A stretch of DNA of 64,000 bases from Salinibacterium sp. NK8237 (GCF_015864955.1 NZ_JADYWE010000003.1:1-64000), one strand, 5' to 3'. Shown: positions 33,908 through 43,826, counted from the first letter of the stretch. Translations and numbers: made by a program. Notes: generated by a model not told the origin, from the sequence alone.

Positions 33908-35085
33908 CGGGGAACCTCCAAGACAACAGTGGTTCCGGAGCCGGGGGTGGAGAACAGTCGAGCCTGTCCGCCTACTTCTTTCAACCGTGCGACGACGGAC
34001 TCTTTGAAGCCGAGGCTCGCTGAATCAACGTCGTCGAGGATGAAGCCGACACCGGAGTCGGTGATCATGGCTCGAACAGTGGTGTTGTCTTCGGTGATGG
34101 TGACGTGAGCTTCGGTGACGCCGGAGTGGCGGCGAACATTTTCGAGACACTCAGCGAGGGCGAGCAGGAAGGCGTCGAGGACGTCGCTGGGAAGCAGAAC
34201 CTGGCCGGTGCCATGCCAACTGACTTCGAGTCCCATGCGGCCGAAACGTTGCTTGACTGATTCGAGCGTCGTGCCGAGCACTGTTTCGCTCACGGGGGCG
34301 CTCAGGTTGTAGTCGCCTGATGCTTGCGGCGTGGGGGTGGCGCCGAGACGAAGCTGACGCAGTAGTCGAGCATCGTCGCCGGCTTGCTGACGCATGGCTT
34401 CTGCGGAGACGCCGACACCGGAGTGGGCGAGCAAAGTGAGGGTGGCCAGCACGGTGTCGTGAAGCAGGCGAGCACCCTGACGGCGTTGGGCTTCGGTTTC
34501 GCTGGCTTGGCGTTCTGCGCGGTGAGCACGACCAATGCTGGCGATGCGGCGCACGGCTTGCGGAACACCAGAGCTAATCCAGAAGCCGATGAGGGCGGCA
34601 AGGATCCAGCCGAAGATAGCGAGGGCGAGTGTACGCACGGGCGGCTGGAACGGGGCGAGCGAAATAATGGTGACGCTCGCCACCGAGAGGAAGCTGACGA
34701 GCAGCACGACGCGGCGCAGCAGGGTGGTCGTCAAAACGATGGCAAGACAGGCGAGGGATGCCGACGAGAGTTGTGCGACAGCGGAGAGCCCTGCTTGGCT
34801 CGGCCCGCCCGGTGTGCCTGCAATGAGCAGGATTGCGATGATGCCCACGACGAACGAGGGAATGACCCAGCCGAGCGAACGGCTGTTCCCGGTTTGGAAC
34901 TGCAACACGGCCATGACCGCATAGAGCGGGAGGCACAGCAGCAGGGTCGTTGTCGACACCGCCCCCGGGATGCTCAGGCATACGATCGAAACGATCAGAA
35001 AACTAAGACTCGCTACTCGCGCAGTGCGCTGAAGTAGGCGATCTCGTTCTTTCGTAGTCAGGTCCATTTGTGGCAATGTTTGCAC
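33904..35085 (-). CDS. Sensor histidine kinase (NarL-partner class)
   Basis: A 393-residue membrane kinase. About five to six hydrophobic segments (residues ~25-170), dimerisation helix with LLHDTVLATLTLLAH (phospho-His near residue 209), and an HATPase_c domain with ALAECLENVRRHSG (N-box), DSGVGF (G1) and GSGTTVVLEVP at the end. The start is GTG 35085 (VQTLPQMDLTT): it has AGGGAGG (35094-35100) at 8-base spacing, whereas the in-frame ATG at 35067 lacks one. It overlaps the next gene by 4 bases. Confidence 0.9.
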   Translation of the reverse strand: MQTLPQMDLTTKERDRLLQRTARVASLSFLIVSIVCLSIPGAVSTTTLLLCLPLYAVMAVLQFQTGNSRSLGWVIPSFVVGIIAILLIAGTPGGPSQAGLSAVAQLSSASLACLAIVLTTTLLRRVVLLVSFLSVASVTIISLAPFQPPVRTLALAIFGWILAALIGFWISSGVPQAVRRIASIGRAHRAERQASETEAQRRQGARLLHDTVLATLTLLAHSGVGVSAEAMRQQAGDDARLLRQLRLGATPTPQASGDYNLSAPVSETVLGTTLESVKQRFGRMGLEVSWHGTGQVLLPSDVLDAFLLALAECLENVRRHSGVTEAHVTITEDNTTVRAMITDSGVGFILDDVDSASLGFKESVVARLKEVGGQARLFSTPGSGTTVVLEVPR

Positions 35086-35182
35086 ATTTCGTGCCTCCCT
35101 CGGGGGTGACGCACCGCCGCATGCTAGGAGAAAGCGACATTTTTTCGCGCAACACGCGTATGGCGGGCAACTCTCAGGAAAT

Positions 35183-36388
35183 CTAGAGAGCGAGCAGGCG
35201 TTCCAGCTGGGCGCTGACAAGCGCATCTTCAATCAGAAACCCATCATGCCCGAATGGCGAGTGGATGACGTGAGGCAGCGCGCCATCGATGTTGCCCGAC
35301 AGATGCTCGGCAATGATCTCTTGCCCGGACACCGGAAAGAGGCGATCGCTATCGATGCCCACCACGAGCGCGGGCATTGTGGCGCGAGCCAGTGCTTGTG
35401 CGATGGTGCCGCGACCGCGCGCAATGTCATGCGAGCTCATTGCCTCGACGAGAGTGACGTAGCTGTTGGCATCGAAGCGGCGCGCAAACTTGTTGCCGTG
35501 AAAATCGAGGTAGCTTTCAACGGCGTAGCGGCCACCTTTGCCCCACGGGCTCACATCGCTCTGCCACGTGCGGGCAAAACGGTCATTGAGCTCGTCGGGG
35601 GATCGATAGTTCAGAAGAGCGAGTCGACGTGCCAAGGCGAGCCCGCGGTGGGGCCCATCGCCATCCGCCGCATCGTAATAGTCACCATCGGCAAAGGCGG
35701 GGTCGGTTCGGAGCGATTCCACCTGCACAGAGTTGTGGGCGATCTGGTCGGCGGTAGAGACCGGCGGAGCCGCCAAAACGGCTACCTTCTCGACGCGTTC
35801 CGGATGCCCGACCGCCCATTCAAGGGCGTGCATGCCGCCCATCGAACCACCAATCACGGCAGCCCATGTGTCGATGCCGAGGGCATCGCTCAGAGCAACC
35901 TGCGCGGCTACCTGGTCGCGGATCGTGATGAACGGAAAGCGGGCGCCGAACTCGGCGCCATCGGGGGCGTGGGATGCCGGACCGGTGCTGCCCTGACAGC
36001 CACCCAAGATGTTAGGGGAGACGACGAACCAGCGGTCTGTGTCGATGGCTTTGCCTGGGCCAACAAGGTCGTTCCACCATCCGGCGGTTGCATGCCCGTT
36101 TCCGGGATTGCCCACAATGTGGCTATCGCCGGTGAGGGCGTGGGCAACGAGGATCGCGTTGGACGCGTCGTCGTTGAGCGTGCCGTGCGTCTCATACGCG
36201 ATTCGCGCCGAGGGAAGGCGGCGGCCGAACTCCAAAGCAAGATCGGTGACAGTGACAAACTGGCGGTGACCTACCGGATCGCCCTCGCGCCACGCGCCCG
36301 TCGCCGGGGGTTTGCCGAGGAGCGAACGCACGTTTGCGTCAGTGATGAATGCCGAAGGAACAGTGTCTTCAGGTGTCTGCCAGTCCAT
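35183..36388 (-). CDS. metX: Homoserine O-acetyltransferase
   Basis: A 401-residue alpha/beta-hydrolase-fold enzyme that acetylates homoserine for methionine synthesis. LVAHALTGDSH, WWNDLVGPGKAIDTDR and NILGGCQGSTGPAS lead to the nucleophile elbow GGSMGGMHALEW; Asp and His of the triad lie in GIDSDRLFPV and SPFGHDGFLIE. Lies downstream of metY on the same strand with a 15-bp hairpin in the 130-base gap, so it may be separately expressed. Confidence 0.95.
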   Translation of the reverse strand: MDWQTPEDTVPSAFITDANVRSLLGKPPATGAWREGDPVGHRQFVTVTDLALEFGRRLPSARIAYETHGTLNDDASNAILVAHALTGDSHIVGNPGNGHATAGWWNDLVGPGKAIDTDRWFVVSPNILGGCQGSTGPASHAPDGAEFGARFPFITIRDQVAAQVALSDALGIDTWAAVIGGSMGGMHALEWAVGHPERVEKVAVLAAPPVSTADQIAHNSVQVESLRTDPAFADGDYYDAADGDGPHRGLALARRLALLNYRSPDELNDRFARTWQSDVSPWGKGGRYAVESYLDFHGNKFARRFDANSYVTLVEAMSSHDIARGRGTIAQALARATMPALVVGIDSDRLFPVSGQEIIAEHLSGNIDGALPHVIHSPFGHDGFLIEDALVSAQLERLLAL

Positions 36389-36468
36389 GTCATCTTAAGT
36401 ATCGCGAACTATTCTGTGTGGCACGAAATTATTACGGAGACGGTGAACGCCGAGCGCGTTAACGGGCA

Positions 36469-36502
36469 GTGGCGGTAGTGCTCCGAAGAGCACTACCGCC
36501 AC
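36469..36502 (-). terminator. Hairpin between metY and metX
   Basis: A 15-bp perfect stem (GTGGCGGTAGTGCTC with GAGCACTACCGCCAC) and a CGAA tetraloop, 16 bases past the metY stop. No U-run. It should end or attenuate metY transcription before metX. Confidence 0.85.
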
Positions 36503-36518
36503 CGTTGTGCCAGCAGTC

Positions 36519-37838
36519 TTAGGCGCGCGCGCGAGCCTCAGCGGCTGTGGCGCGTGCGGCATCGAAACCGGTTTGCAAGTCGGCCTTGATGTCCTCGATG
36601 TTCTCGAGGCCCACCGAGAGACGCACCAGTCCTGGTGTTACTCCGGCAGTCAACTGCTGCTCGGGGGAGAGCTGTGAGTGCGTCGTCGATGCGGGGTGAA
36701 TGATGAGGCTGCGCACATCACCGATATTGGCGACGTGGCTGAAGAGCTCGACACTGTTCACGAACGAGCGCCCAGCATCCACTCCACCCTTGAGTTCGAA
36801 GGAGAGAACTCCGCCGACACCCTTGGGCGCGTACTTGTTGGCGTTCGCGTACCACGGGCTCGAGGGGAGTCCGGCGTAGAAGACGGTGTCGACGTCGTCG
36901 TGGCTGTCGAGCCACTCGGCGATTGCTTGAGCGTTCTGAACGTGACGTTCGATGCGCAGGCTGAGGGTTTCGATTCCCTGGATGAGCGAGAAGGCGCTGT
37001 CGGGGGAGATGGCAGAACCAAGGTCGCGCAGCAACTGAACGCGGGCCTTGATGATGTAGGCAATGCCATCGCCGAGAACGCCGGTGTAGCTGGCGCCGTG
37101 GTACGAGGGGTCTGGCTCGGTGAGGCCGGGGAACTTGTCGACGTTCTTCGACCACTCGAACTTGCCGCCATCGACGATGACTCCACCAAGAACCGTGCCG
37201 TGACCGCCCAAGAACTTGGTAGCGGAGTGCACGATGATGTCGGCGCCGTGCTCGAACGGACGAATGAGGTACGGAGTCGCGATCGTGTTGTCGACAATGA
37301 GCGGAACGCCAGCAGCGTGGGCGACGTCGGCGACGAGTTCGATGTCGAGAACGTTGATGCGTGGGTTACCGATTGTCTCTGCAAAAAGGAGCTTCGTGTT
37401 GGGGCGGATGGCGGCGGCCCACTCCGCGGCGTCATCTTGGTTCTCAACGAAGGTGGCCTCGATGCCAAGCTTCGCGAGCGTGTACTTGAAGAGGTTGTAG
37501 GTTCCGCCATAGACAGACGACGACGAAACGATGTGGTCGCCGGCCTGAGCAATGTTGAGAACGGCGAAAGTCGTTGCCGACTGGCCGGACGCGAGCAACA
37601 GCGCTGCGGTTCCGCCTTCGAGGGCAGCAACGCGCTGCTCGACGACATCCTGAGTTGGATTCTGGATGCGAGTGTAAATGTTGCCGAATTCGGCAAGCGC
37701 GAAGAGGTTTTTAGCGTGATCCGCGTTGTTGAAGACATACGCGGTGGTCTTGTAGATCGGCGTTGCCCGCGAGTTGGTCGTGGGATCAGGCTGCGCGCCC
37801 GAGTGGATCTGCTTGGTTTCAAAGTTCCAGTCGCTCAC
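36519..37838 (-). CDS. metY: O-acetylhomoserine (thiol)-lyase
   Basis: A 439-residue PLP enzyme of the Cys/Met metabolism family that makes homocysteine from O-acetylhomoserine and sulfide. ETKQIHSGAQPDPTTNSRATPIY at the start, EGGTAALLLASGQSA, and the PLP lysine in SATKFLGGHGT are diagnostic; the length matches MetY rather than the shorter MetB. GTG 37838 has AGGAGG at 5 bases. With metX it gives direct sulfhydrylation. Confidence 0.95.
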   Translation of the reverse strand: MSDWNFETKQIHSGAQPDPTTNSRATPIYKTTAYVFNNADHAKNLFALAEFGNIYTRIQNPTQDVVEQRVAALEGGTAALLLASGQSATTFAVLNIAQAGDHIVSSSSVYGGTYNLFKYTLAKLGIEATFVENQDDAAEWAAAIRPNTKLLFAETIGNPRINVLDIELVADVAHAAGVPLIVDNTIATPYLIRPFEHGADIIVHSATKFLGGHGTVLGGVIVDGGKFEWSKNVDKFPGLTEPDPSYHGASYTGVLGDGIAYIIKARVQLLRDLGSAISPDSAFSLIQGIETLSLRIERHVQNAQAIAEWLDSHDDVDTVFYAGLPSSPWYANANKYAPKGVGGVLSFELKGGVDAGRSFVNSVELFSHVANIGDVRSLIIHPASTTHSQLSPEQQLTAGVTPGLVRLSVGLENIEDIKADLQTGFDAARATAAEARARA

Positions 37839-37886
37839 GGCGGCCTCCTAGGTCGGTTGGTGGATCGGGATGACCGCCACACTGTG

Positions 37887-37916
37887 AGCCTAAGGAGGCC
37901 TGTATGGGCTGGTCAA
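37887..37916 (-). promoter_or_regulatory. Candidate metY promoter
   Basis: Minus strand TTGACC (37911-37916) and TAGGCT (37887-37892) with an 18-base spacer, about 49 bases before the GTG start of metY. A sequence-only prediction. Confidence 0.5.
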
Positions 37917-37939
37917 TCACTCGTGAAATATGTCGTAAC

Positions 37940-39031
37940 TCAACGTTTTTTAGTAGACAGATCTGTCTCTTTGGGCAAGGGAACAAAAACCCAGTTGGGC
38001 TTCGGCTCGATGATGGGCCGGAAAATCTTCTTAACCAGTGGTGTCGATAGCAGGAGAGCGATACCGATCGAGCAGAGCACCATGCTCACGAGCCACATCG
38101 CCGAGGCGCGGTCGTCTAGCAGCAGTCCACTCTCTCGGAGGGGATAGAGGATGAAGCTGTGCAGGAGGTAGACGTACATGGTGGCTTGACCGGCATCCGT
38201 AACCCAAGTGTGGCGGCGTGGCACGAGCGCAAAGAACGCAGCGCTGAGCAGGACGGCGAGAAGTATGAGCCCGAAGCGCACTCCTCCGGCCCACCATTGG
38301 TCTTCGCCAAGGCCGTGGTAGGAGGCATCGTAAAAGAACCAGAAACGGAGATCGATGGCGCGCCAGAGTTCGATATTGGCGAGGATGATCGCCATAAAGG
38401 CCAAGAAGACGGTGACCGCGAGCGCTCGCAGCAGCACGATGCGCTCCGCAACATTCCATTTCTCCATCAGGCCCCACTCGCGTAGCTCCCAGCCGAGAAC
38501 GAAGAACGGGAGGATTCCGATGGCCCGCGAAAGCGAGAAGGTGCTGTCAACGTTGTCTAGATACCCGACCCCGATCGACGCGATAACGGCCCAAAGTAGG
38601 GGCCACCGTACCTGAGACAGGTACGGCAAGATAAGACGGAAAATTCCTAGGGCGAGCAGGAACCACAGTGTCCAACTCGGCGTGGAGGGATTGAGATCCG
38701 TTTTTCCTTCAACCAAAAACTTCACGAGAGTCCAGATGGTCTCCATAATGAAGTACGGCACGATGATGTCGGTGATGACGCGTCGCATTTGGAGGGCAGT
38801 CGGTGCTCCGGGTTTAGAGAAGTAGCCGCTGATAATTGCGAACGCGGGCATGTGGAACGCGTAAATAAATAAGTAAAGTGCGAGGGCGTAGTCGGAGTCG
38901 TACGTCATCCGTTGAATGCCGTGGCCAATCACCACGAGGGTGACGGCGAGAAAGCGGGCGTTGTCCCAGTGCGGGAGTCGTACTTTGGGGGTGCGCGCAG
39001 GCTGCGAAGTGGTGAGAGAAGCTCCGGTCAT
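37940..39031 (-). CDS. Acyltransferase-3 family membrane protein
   Basis: A 363-residue polytopic protein with about ten hydrophobic segments. The start HWDNARFLAVTLVVIGHG carries the conserved early Arg and His of the acyltransferase-3 (OafA/NodX/fucose 4-O-acetylase) family, and FHMPAFAIISGYFSK is its second block. Such proteins O-acetylate cell-surface sugars. Target unknown. The tail LSTKKR is short and basic. Confidence 0.85.
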   Translation of the reverse strand: MTGASLTTSQPARTPKVRLPHWDNARFLAVTLVVIGHGIQRMTYDSDYALALYLFIYAFHMPAFAIISGYFSKPGAPTALQMRRVITDIIVPYFIMETIWTLVKFLVEGKTDLNPSTPSWTLWFLLALGIFRLILPYLSQVRWPLLWAVIASIGVGYLDNVDSTFSLSRAIGILPFFVLGWELREWGLMEKWNVAERIVLLRALAVTVFLAFMAIILANIELWRAIDLRFWFFYDASYHGLGEDQWWAGGVRFGLILLAVLLSAAFFALVPRRHTWVTDAGQATMYVYLLHSFILYPLRESGLLLDDRASAMWLVSMVLCSIGIALLLSTPLVKKIFRPIIEPKPNWVFVPLPKETDLSTKKR

Positions 39032-39137
39032 TCGTTGAAGTGTACTGGGCCTCGCCGTGAGCTTCGTGTGCCTTTTCTCGGGTTGTGGGAACTAGATTGA
39101 ACCGACTGTTCGCTGCAGAAAACATTTCAGGAGACAA

Positions 39138-40130
39138 ATGACCACCGTTCTCGTTACCGGCGCCTCAGGCTTCATCGCCAAACACATTGTTCGCGAATTG
39201 CTGGCGAGTAACTACTCGGTGAAAGCTGCCGTGCGCTCCGGAACGCGACAGGCTCAGGTCGAGGCTTTGTTTCCCGGTGCCGACCTGAGCTTTGTCTCTC
39301 TTGATCTGCTCTCTGACGAGGGTTGGGCCGAGGCGATGGCCGGGGTAGATGTGCTTCTTCACACCGCGTCACCCTTCCCGGTGGATGAGCCTAAGGACCC
39401 CCAGGAGCTGATTCGCCCAGCGGTGGAGGGCACTCGGCGGGCGCTCGTCGCCGCGCAGGCAGCGGGGGTGCACCGCGTCGTTCTCACCTCAAGCTGTGCC
39501 GCAATCTATAAGGATTCGACTAAGCCGCGAATGGATGTCTCGACGCCCGCAAACTGGACGGACCCGACGCATCCTGACACCACCGCTTATGAGGCATCCA
39601 AAACCTTGGCAGAGCGAGCGGCGTGGCAGTTCGTGGCCGAGCATCCTGAAATGCAGCTCACCACGATCAACCCCGGCGCGGTCTTTGGCCCGCCGATGGA
39701 TGAGCACTACGGCACTTCTTTGGCGTACGTGGAGCGCTTTCTGGGAGGTGTCGATCCGGCCTACCCCAAGTCGAATCTCCCGATTGTGGATGTGCGCGAT
39801 GTTGCCCGCATGCACGTTGCAGCAATCGACACCGCGGCAGCGATCGGCAAACGGTATCCGGCGAACGCGGGTGCGATGATGATCGCCGAAGCCAGCACCG
39901 TGCTCAAGAATGTCTATCCGGAGCGCAAGATCACTACCCGGCAGCTGCCCAACTGGCTCGTGAAGATTGTGGCTCCCTTTAATCCCGCGGTGCGGGCGCT
40001 GGCCGGCTCCATTCAACGCAACCTCGATGTTGATGGTTCTGATGCTCCGCGCGACCTTGGGTTCACTTACATTTCCTCCACCGACGCCATCCTGGCCTCC
40101 GCCGAATATCTGATCGCGAACGAACGCTAG
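39138..40130 (+). CDS. NAD(P)-dependent epimerase/dehydratase, dihydroflavonol-reductase-like
   Basis: A 330-residue extended short-chain dehydrogenase. Cofactor motif VTGASGFIAKHIV at the N-terminus; catalytic Ser in LTSSCAAIY and YEASK (Tyr-x3-Lys); INPGAVFGPPM later. This is the DFR-like aldehyde/ketone reductase group, usually NADPH dependent. AGGAGACAA precedes ATG 39138. No partner genes; substrate unknown. Confidence 0.88.
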   Translation: MTTVLVTGASGFIAKHIVRELLASNYSVKAAVRSGTRQAQVEALFPGADLSFVSLDLLSDEGWAEAMAGVDVLLHTASPFPVDEPKDPQELIRPAVEGTRRALVAAQAAGVHRVVLTSSCAAIYKDSTKPRMDVSTPANWTDPTHPDTTAYEASKTLAERAAWQFVAEHPEMQLTTINPGAVFGPPMDEHYGTSLAYVERFLGGVDPAYPKSNLPIVDVRDVARMHVAAIDTAAAIGKRYPANAGAMMIAEASTVLKNVYPERKITTRQLPNWLVKIVAPFNPAVRALAGSIQRNLDVDGSDAPRDLGFTYISSTDAILASAEYLIANER

Positions 40131-40199
40131 CGAGCTCTCGGCGTGAGCGAGCGCGGCATCCGGTGGCTAGCCACCGCCCGAAGCCACTACCGTTAAAGC

Positions 40200-40973
40200 A
40201 TGGCGATCAAGCGAGTAGTAGTTACCGGCGCAAGTTCAGGAATCGGCGAAGCGACTGCACGTCGTTTTGTGAAACATGGCTGGCAGGTGGTTGCTGTCGC
40301 CCGACGGGAGGAACGGCTTGCGGCGCTCGCGGCCGACACCGGCGTCGACACCTTCGTTGCCGACGTGACGAAACAGGATGACGTCGAGGCGCTCGCTGCC
40401 TACCTGCGTGAGCTTGGCCCCATCCACGCGCTCGTCAACAATGCCGGTGGCGCGCTCGGCGTCGCGAGTGTTGAAGAGAGCGACGCGGATGACTGGATCC
40501 GGATGTTCGACGTCAACGTTGTGGGAACCAAGCGAGTAACCAGCGCACTCTTGCCGCTGTTGCGCGAAGCAATCGTTGAGGGCGACACGGCGAGCATCCT
40601 TATGATCACGTCAATCGCAGCCTCAGTGCCGTACGAGGGTGGCAGCGGGTATAACGCCGCTAAGTTTGCTCAGCACGCCCTCACCGCTGTGTTGCGGCTA
40701 GAGCTCGCGGGGGAGCCGATCCGGGTGATCGAGGTTGCTCCCGGCATGGTGAAGACAGAAGAATTTGCGCTCGTTCGTTTCGGCGGCGATGCAGCCAAGG
40801 CCGACACCGTCTATGACAATGTGCCCGACCCGCTGGTCGCCGATGACATTGCCGAGGCGATCGTGCACGCTCTCGAGCTGCCGCCGTTCGTCAACCTTGA
40901 CCTCGTCACGATTAAGCCGGTCGCTCAGGCGGCACCCTTCAAAATGATCCGCGGTGAGCTGAAGGTTCGTTAG
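40200..40973 (+). CDS. Classical short-chain dehydrogenase (YdfG-like)
   Basis: A 257-residue SDR with TGASSGIGEATARRF, NNAGGALG, catalytic Ser in ITSIAASVPYEGG and YNAAK. ADDIAEAIVHALELPPFVNLDLVTIKP at the end resembles YdfG/3-hydroxy acid dehydrogenases. No ribosome-binding site before ATG 40200. Its stop overlaps that of the convergent MFS gene by 4 bases. Confidence 0.9.
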   Translation: MAIKRVVVTGASSGIGEATARRFVKHGWQVVAVARREERLAALAADTGVDTFVADVTKQDDVEALAAYLRELGPIHALVNNAGGALGVASVEESDADDWIRMFDVNVVGTKRVTSALLPLLREAIVEGDTASILMITSIAASVPYEGGSGYNAAKFAQHALTAVLRLELAGEPIRVIEVAPGMVKTEEFALVRFGGDAAKADTVYDNVPDPLVADDIAEAIVHALELPPFVNLDLVTIKPVAQAAPFKMIRGELKVR

Positions 40974-42499
40974 TCGTTGCTGTTTCCGGGGGCTGCCGCA
41001 GGTTCGGCGCTCTCGGTCGCAGTGTCGTCCGCTGCGGCCGCTGCTACTGGAACGAGCTCGTCGATCTCGTCCACGACATCGGCGAACGCCAGCTTCGGCA
41101 CCAAGAACAACAGCACGGCGGCGACGAGTGCACCAACACCGCAGATGGTGAACACCGTCAGATAGCCGAACAGGCTTGAGGCGGTTTCGGTGACAGCGGA
41201 TGCCGCCCCGGCCAAAAGCACGATCGCGAAGATCGCCGAGGCGAACGAGCCACCAATTGTCTTGGTCGTGTTGGTGAGCGCGGTCGCGATGCCCGTCTGG
41301 CCTCGCGGTGCTGCTGCTGCGGCCGCAGCGGGTAGGGCGCCGACAAGCGCACCCGAGCCAAGACCTGCGATGCTCATGTTGAGGAAGACACTCAGTGCTG
41401 TCGCGTGGAACGGCAAGAACATCAAATAGCCAGCTGCCACGAAGAAGGTGGCCACGATGAGTGCGACGCGCGGGCTCTTCCACTTCGACAGAATCGGGAA
41501 CAGCAGTGCGCCCACAATCATCGAAACGAGGTAGGCGCCGATGATGTACGAAATCTCATCCGATTCCATGCCGAGGCCGTACCCGTTGATCGGGTCGGTG
41601 CCGGCGAAGGTCGCGAGCGGCGCCTGAGCGCCGAGCAAGCTAATGCCGACGAGTCCCGCCGTGAGCTGAATGGGCCACATGCTCGGGTCGCGCAGCATCC
41701 GAAGATCGATCGCGGGGTCTTTCTGGCGCAGTTCGTAACGACCCCACGGGATGAAGGTCGCGACACCGGCGAGCATGACGAGGTAAACCCACCACGCCTC
41801 GGGCCCATTGATGCGCAAGAATGTGAGCCCCGACGTGATGAGCAGCAGGCCGATCGTGAGGATCACAAAGCCCCAGAAATCGAGAGTGCGGCCCGGCAGC
41901 GGTTTCGATTCGGGAACGCCGAACAGGATCACGAAGAAGACGATGGTCACTGCGATGGCCGGGACCATCAGCGTTTGCTGCACGTTCTCGCCGAAAGCCT
42001 TGAAGATGCGGCCGCCACCGAGGGCGCCCATGATGGCACCGGCTTCGAGAGCAACCACGAGGAATCCTGCGGCCCGACGGGTCTGGGATGCACCCATGCC
42101 AGTGACGCGTCCGCGGTCAAAGATCAGCGCGACTTCGAGCGGGAGCCAGACAACGTAGAAACCTTGCAGAGCCCACGCAATCAAGAAGCTCGTGAAGTCA
42201 CCCGTGAATGCCAGCCACCAGGTTGCGCCGGCGGTCAGAACGGTCGAAATGAGCAGGATGCGCTTGTGCCCGTGCATGTCGCCGAGCTTCGCCAAAATGG
42301 GCACCACAATGGCGCTCAGCAGCAACTGCGCAGCTTCGAACCAGTTGAAGTCAGCATCGCGGATGCCGAGGTGATCGACAATGTCCGGGATCAGCGGGAT
42401 GTAATACCCCTGAATGATTCCGCTCACCAGCTCGACAAAGAAGAGGTAGCCGATGAGGCCCATCGTGATGGCCCCGGATTTTCCGCGCAGGAATGACAT
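40970..42499 (-). CDS. MFS transporter, 14-helix (DHA2-like)
   Basis: A 509-residue major-facilitator protein with about 14 hydrophobic segments. KLGDMHGHKRILLIS after the second helix is the MFS motif A, and the GYYIPLIPDIVDHLG first loop fits the drug-efflux DHA2 group. The C-terminus is a ~40-residue Ala/Glu/Asp-rich tail (VPVAAAAADDTATESAEP). Substrate not predictable. Confidence 0.88.
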   Translation of the reverse strand: MSFLRGKSGAITMGLIGYLFFVELVSGIIQGYYIPLIPDIVDHLGIRDADFNWFEAAQLLLSAIVVPILAKLGDMHGHKRILLISTVLTAGATWWLAFTGDFTSFLIAWALQGFYVVWLPLEVALIFDRGRVTGMGASQTRRAAGFLVVALEAGAIMGALGGGRIFKAFGENVQQTLMVPAIAVTIVFFVILFGVPESKPLPGRTLDFWGFVILTIGLLLITSGLTFLRINGPEAWWVYLVMLAGVATFIPWGRYELRQKDPAIDLRMLRDPSMWPIQLTAGLVGISLLGAQAPLATFAGTDPINGYGLGMESDEISYIIGAYLVSMIVGALLFPILSKWKSPRVALIVATFFVAAGYLMFLPFHATALSVFLNMSIAGLGSGALVGALPAAAAAAAPRGQTGIATALTNTTKTIGGSFASAIFAIVLLAGAASAVTETASSLFGYLTVFTICGVGALVAAVLLFLVPKLAFADVVDEIDELVPVAAAAADDTATESAEPAAAPGNSND

Positions 42500-42543
42500 G
42501 AACGGATGCTATCGGTAGACAGGGCGCGCATTAGCGTAGTGAC

Positions 42544-43212
42544 ATGGACTTGAGCAGTGTCGACCCCGGGTGGTCTCGCGAATTACACCCGTTAGAGGGT
42601 CAACTGAAGGCGATCACGACGTTCCTTGACGCTGAAACTGCTGCCGGGCGGCCGTGGCTTCCCCAACCGGATGTCGTACTGCGCGCCTTCGAAGCGCCCT
42701 TCGATGACGTGCGGGTGCTCATCGTCGGCCAAGACCCGTATCCGACGCCCGGGCACGCCGTGGGGCTCGCGTTCTCGGCCGACCGGGCGGTGCGACCGCT
42801 ACCGCGGAGCCTCGCCAACATCTACAAGGAACTGAACGACGACCTCGGCATCCCGCCCGCTGTGCACCCCGATCTGAGCGCGTGGCAACGCCAAGGCGTG
42901 TTGTTGCTTAACCGGGTGCTGACGGTGCAGGCGGGCCAGACGGGCTCTCATCGTCGTCACGGCTGGGAAGAGATTACAGCCCACGCGATTCGGGCGCTCG
43001 CGGCGAGGCCGCAACCACTCGTTGCCGTGTTGTGGGGCAAGGATGCGGCATCCGTTGCGCCGTTGCTTGGCGATACGCCGGTAATCGTGAGCGCGCACCC
43101 GAGCCCGCTGTCTGCGAGCCGCGGATTCTTCGGTTCGAAGCCGTTTAGTCGAGTGAACGCTGCGCTCGAGGCGCAAGGCGCTGCACCTATCGACTGGCGC
43201 GTTGACCGGTAG
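42544..43212 (+). CDS. ung: Uracil-DNA glycosylase, family 1
   Basis: A 222-residue base-excision-repair enzyme. [21 protein letters not shown] holds the water-activating Asp, [10 protein letters not shown] the Asn uracil-binding motif, and [21 protein letters not shown] the catalytic His and minor-groove loop. Full length. No ribosome-binding site in front of ATG 42544, possibly leaderless. Confidence 0.95.
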   Translation: MDLSSVDPGWSRELHPLEGQLKAITTFLDAETAAGRPWLPQPDVVLRAFEAPFDDVRVLIVGQDPYPTPGHAVGLAFSADRAVRPLPRSLANIYKELNDDLGIPPAVHPDLSAWQRQGVLLLNRVLTVQAGQTGSHRRHGWEEITAHAIRALAARPQPLVAVLWGKDAASVAPLLGDTPVIVSAHPSPLSASRGFFGSKPFSRVNAALEAQGAAPIDWRVDR

Positions 43213-43292
43213 ATCGACCCCTAAAATTAAGGTCGCGTCACCCCTCACCCCTCACCACTTGCATCATTTGTCACGACACCTCGGGAGCAGCC

Positions 43293-43799
43293 ATGGCACA
43301 CCACTTTAGAGACGCCATCGCAGCGGATGACGCGGCGCTCGCCGACATCTACGGCCATTATGTGAGCACGACCGTCGTCACTTTCGACATCGTCGAGGTC
43401 ACGCCCGAGATCATGACCGCCAAACGAGCCGGCGTTGAAGACTCGGGCCTACCGTTCATCGTTGCGGTCGACGACAATGAGCGAGTGCTTGGCTATGCCG
43501 CCATGTTCCCTTGGCGCCCCAAGGCTGCCTACAAGCACACCGTCGAAGGGTCGATCTATTTGTCGCCGGCCGCCACCGGTCAGGGCGTGGGCGGCGCACT
43601 GCTCACCGAACTGCTCGATCGCGGACGGCAGATCGGCATCCGCGAAGTCATTGCCGTGATCTCGGATGAGGGCACCGAGGCTTCCGTGCACCTTCACCAG
43701 AAGCTGGGCTTCGAATCCATCGGGCACCTCAAAGGCGTCGGCTTCAAGTTCGACCGCTGGGTCGGCACGTACCTGCTGCAGAAGTCGCTCGACGCGTAG
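43293..43799 (+). CDS. GNAT-family N-acetyltransferase, phosphinothricin-acetyltransferase-like
   Basis: A 168-residue acetyltransferase close to the Pat/Bar/YwnH group: HYVSTTVVTFD near the start, GYAAMFPWRPKAAYKHTVEGSIYL, acetyl-CoA loop ATGQGVGGALLTELLDRG, and HQKLGFESIGHLKGVGFKFDRWV. GGGAG precedes ATG 43293. Family members detoxify phosphinothricin or methionine sulfoximine, but the true substrate is unknown. Confidence 0.88.
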   Translation: MAHHFRDAIAADDAALADIYGHYVSTTVVTFDIVEVTPEIMTAKRAGVEDSGLPFIVAVDDNERVLGYAAMFPWRPKAAYKHTVEGSIYLSPAATGQGVGGALLTELLDRGRQIGIREVIAVISDEGTEASVHLHQKLGFESIGHLKGVGFKFDRWVGTYLLQKSLDA

Positions 43800-43826
43800 C
43801 GCTGGCACAGGTACGGCCACTCAGAA

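Noticed and set aside
36678..38147. Long open frame on the plus strand opposite metY
   Set aside because: It runs antisense over metY and part of the acyltransferase gene, has no family likeness, and such frames are common opposite GC-rich genes with high third-position GC.
41405..42496. Open frame of ~360 codons opposite the MFS gene
   Set aside because: His/Arg/Glu-rich product with no fold sense, antisense to a clear 14-helix transporter.
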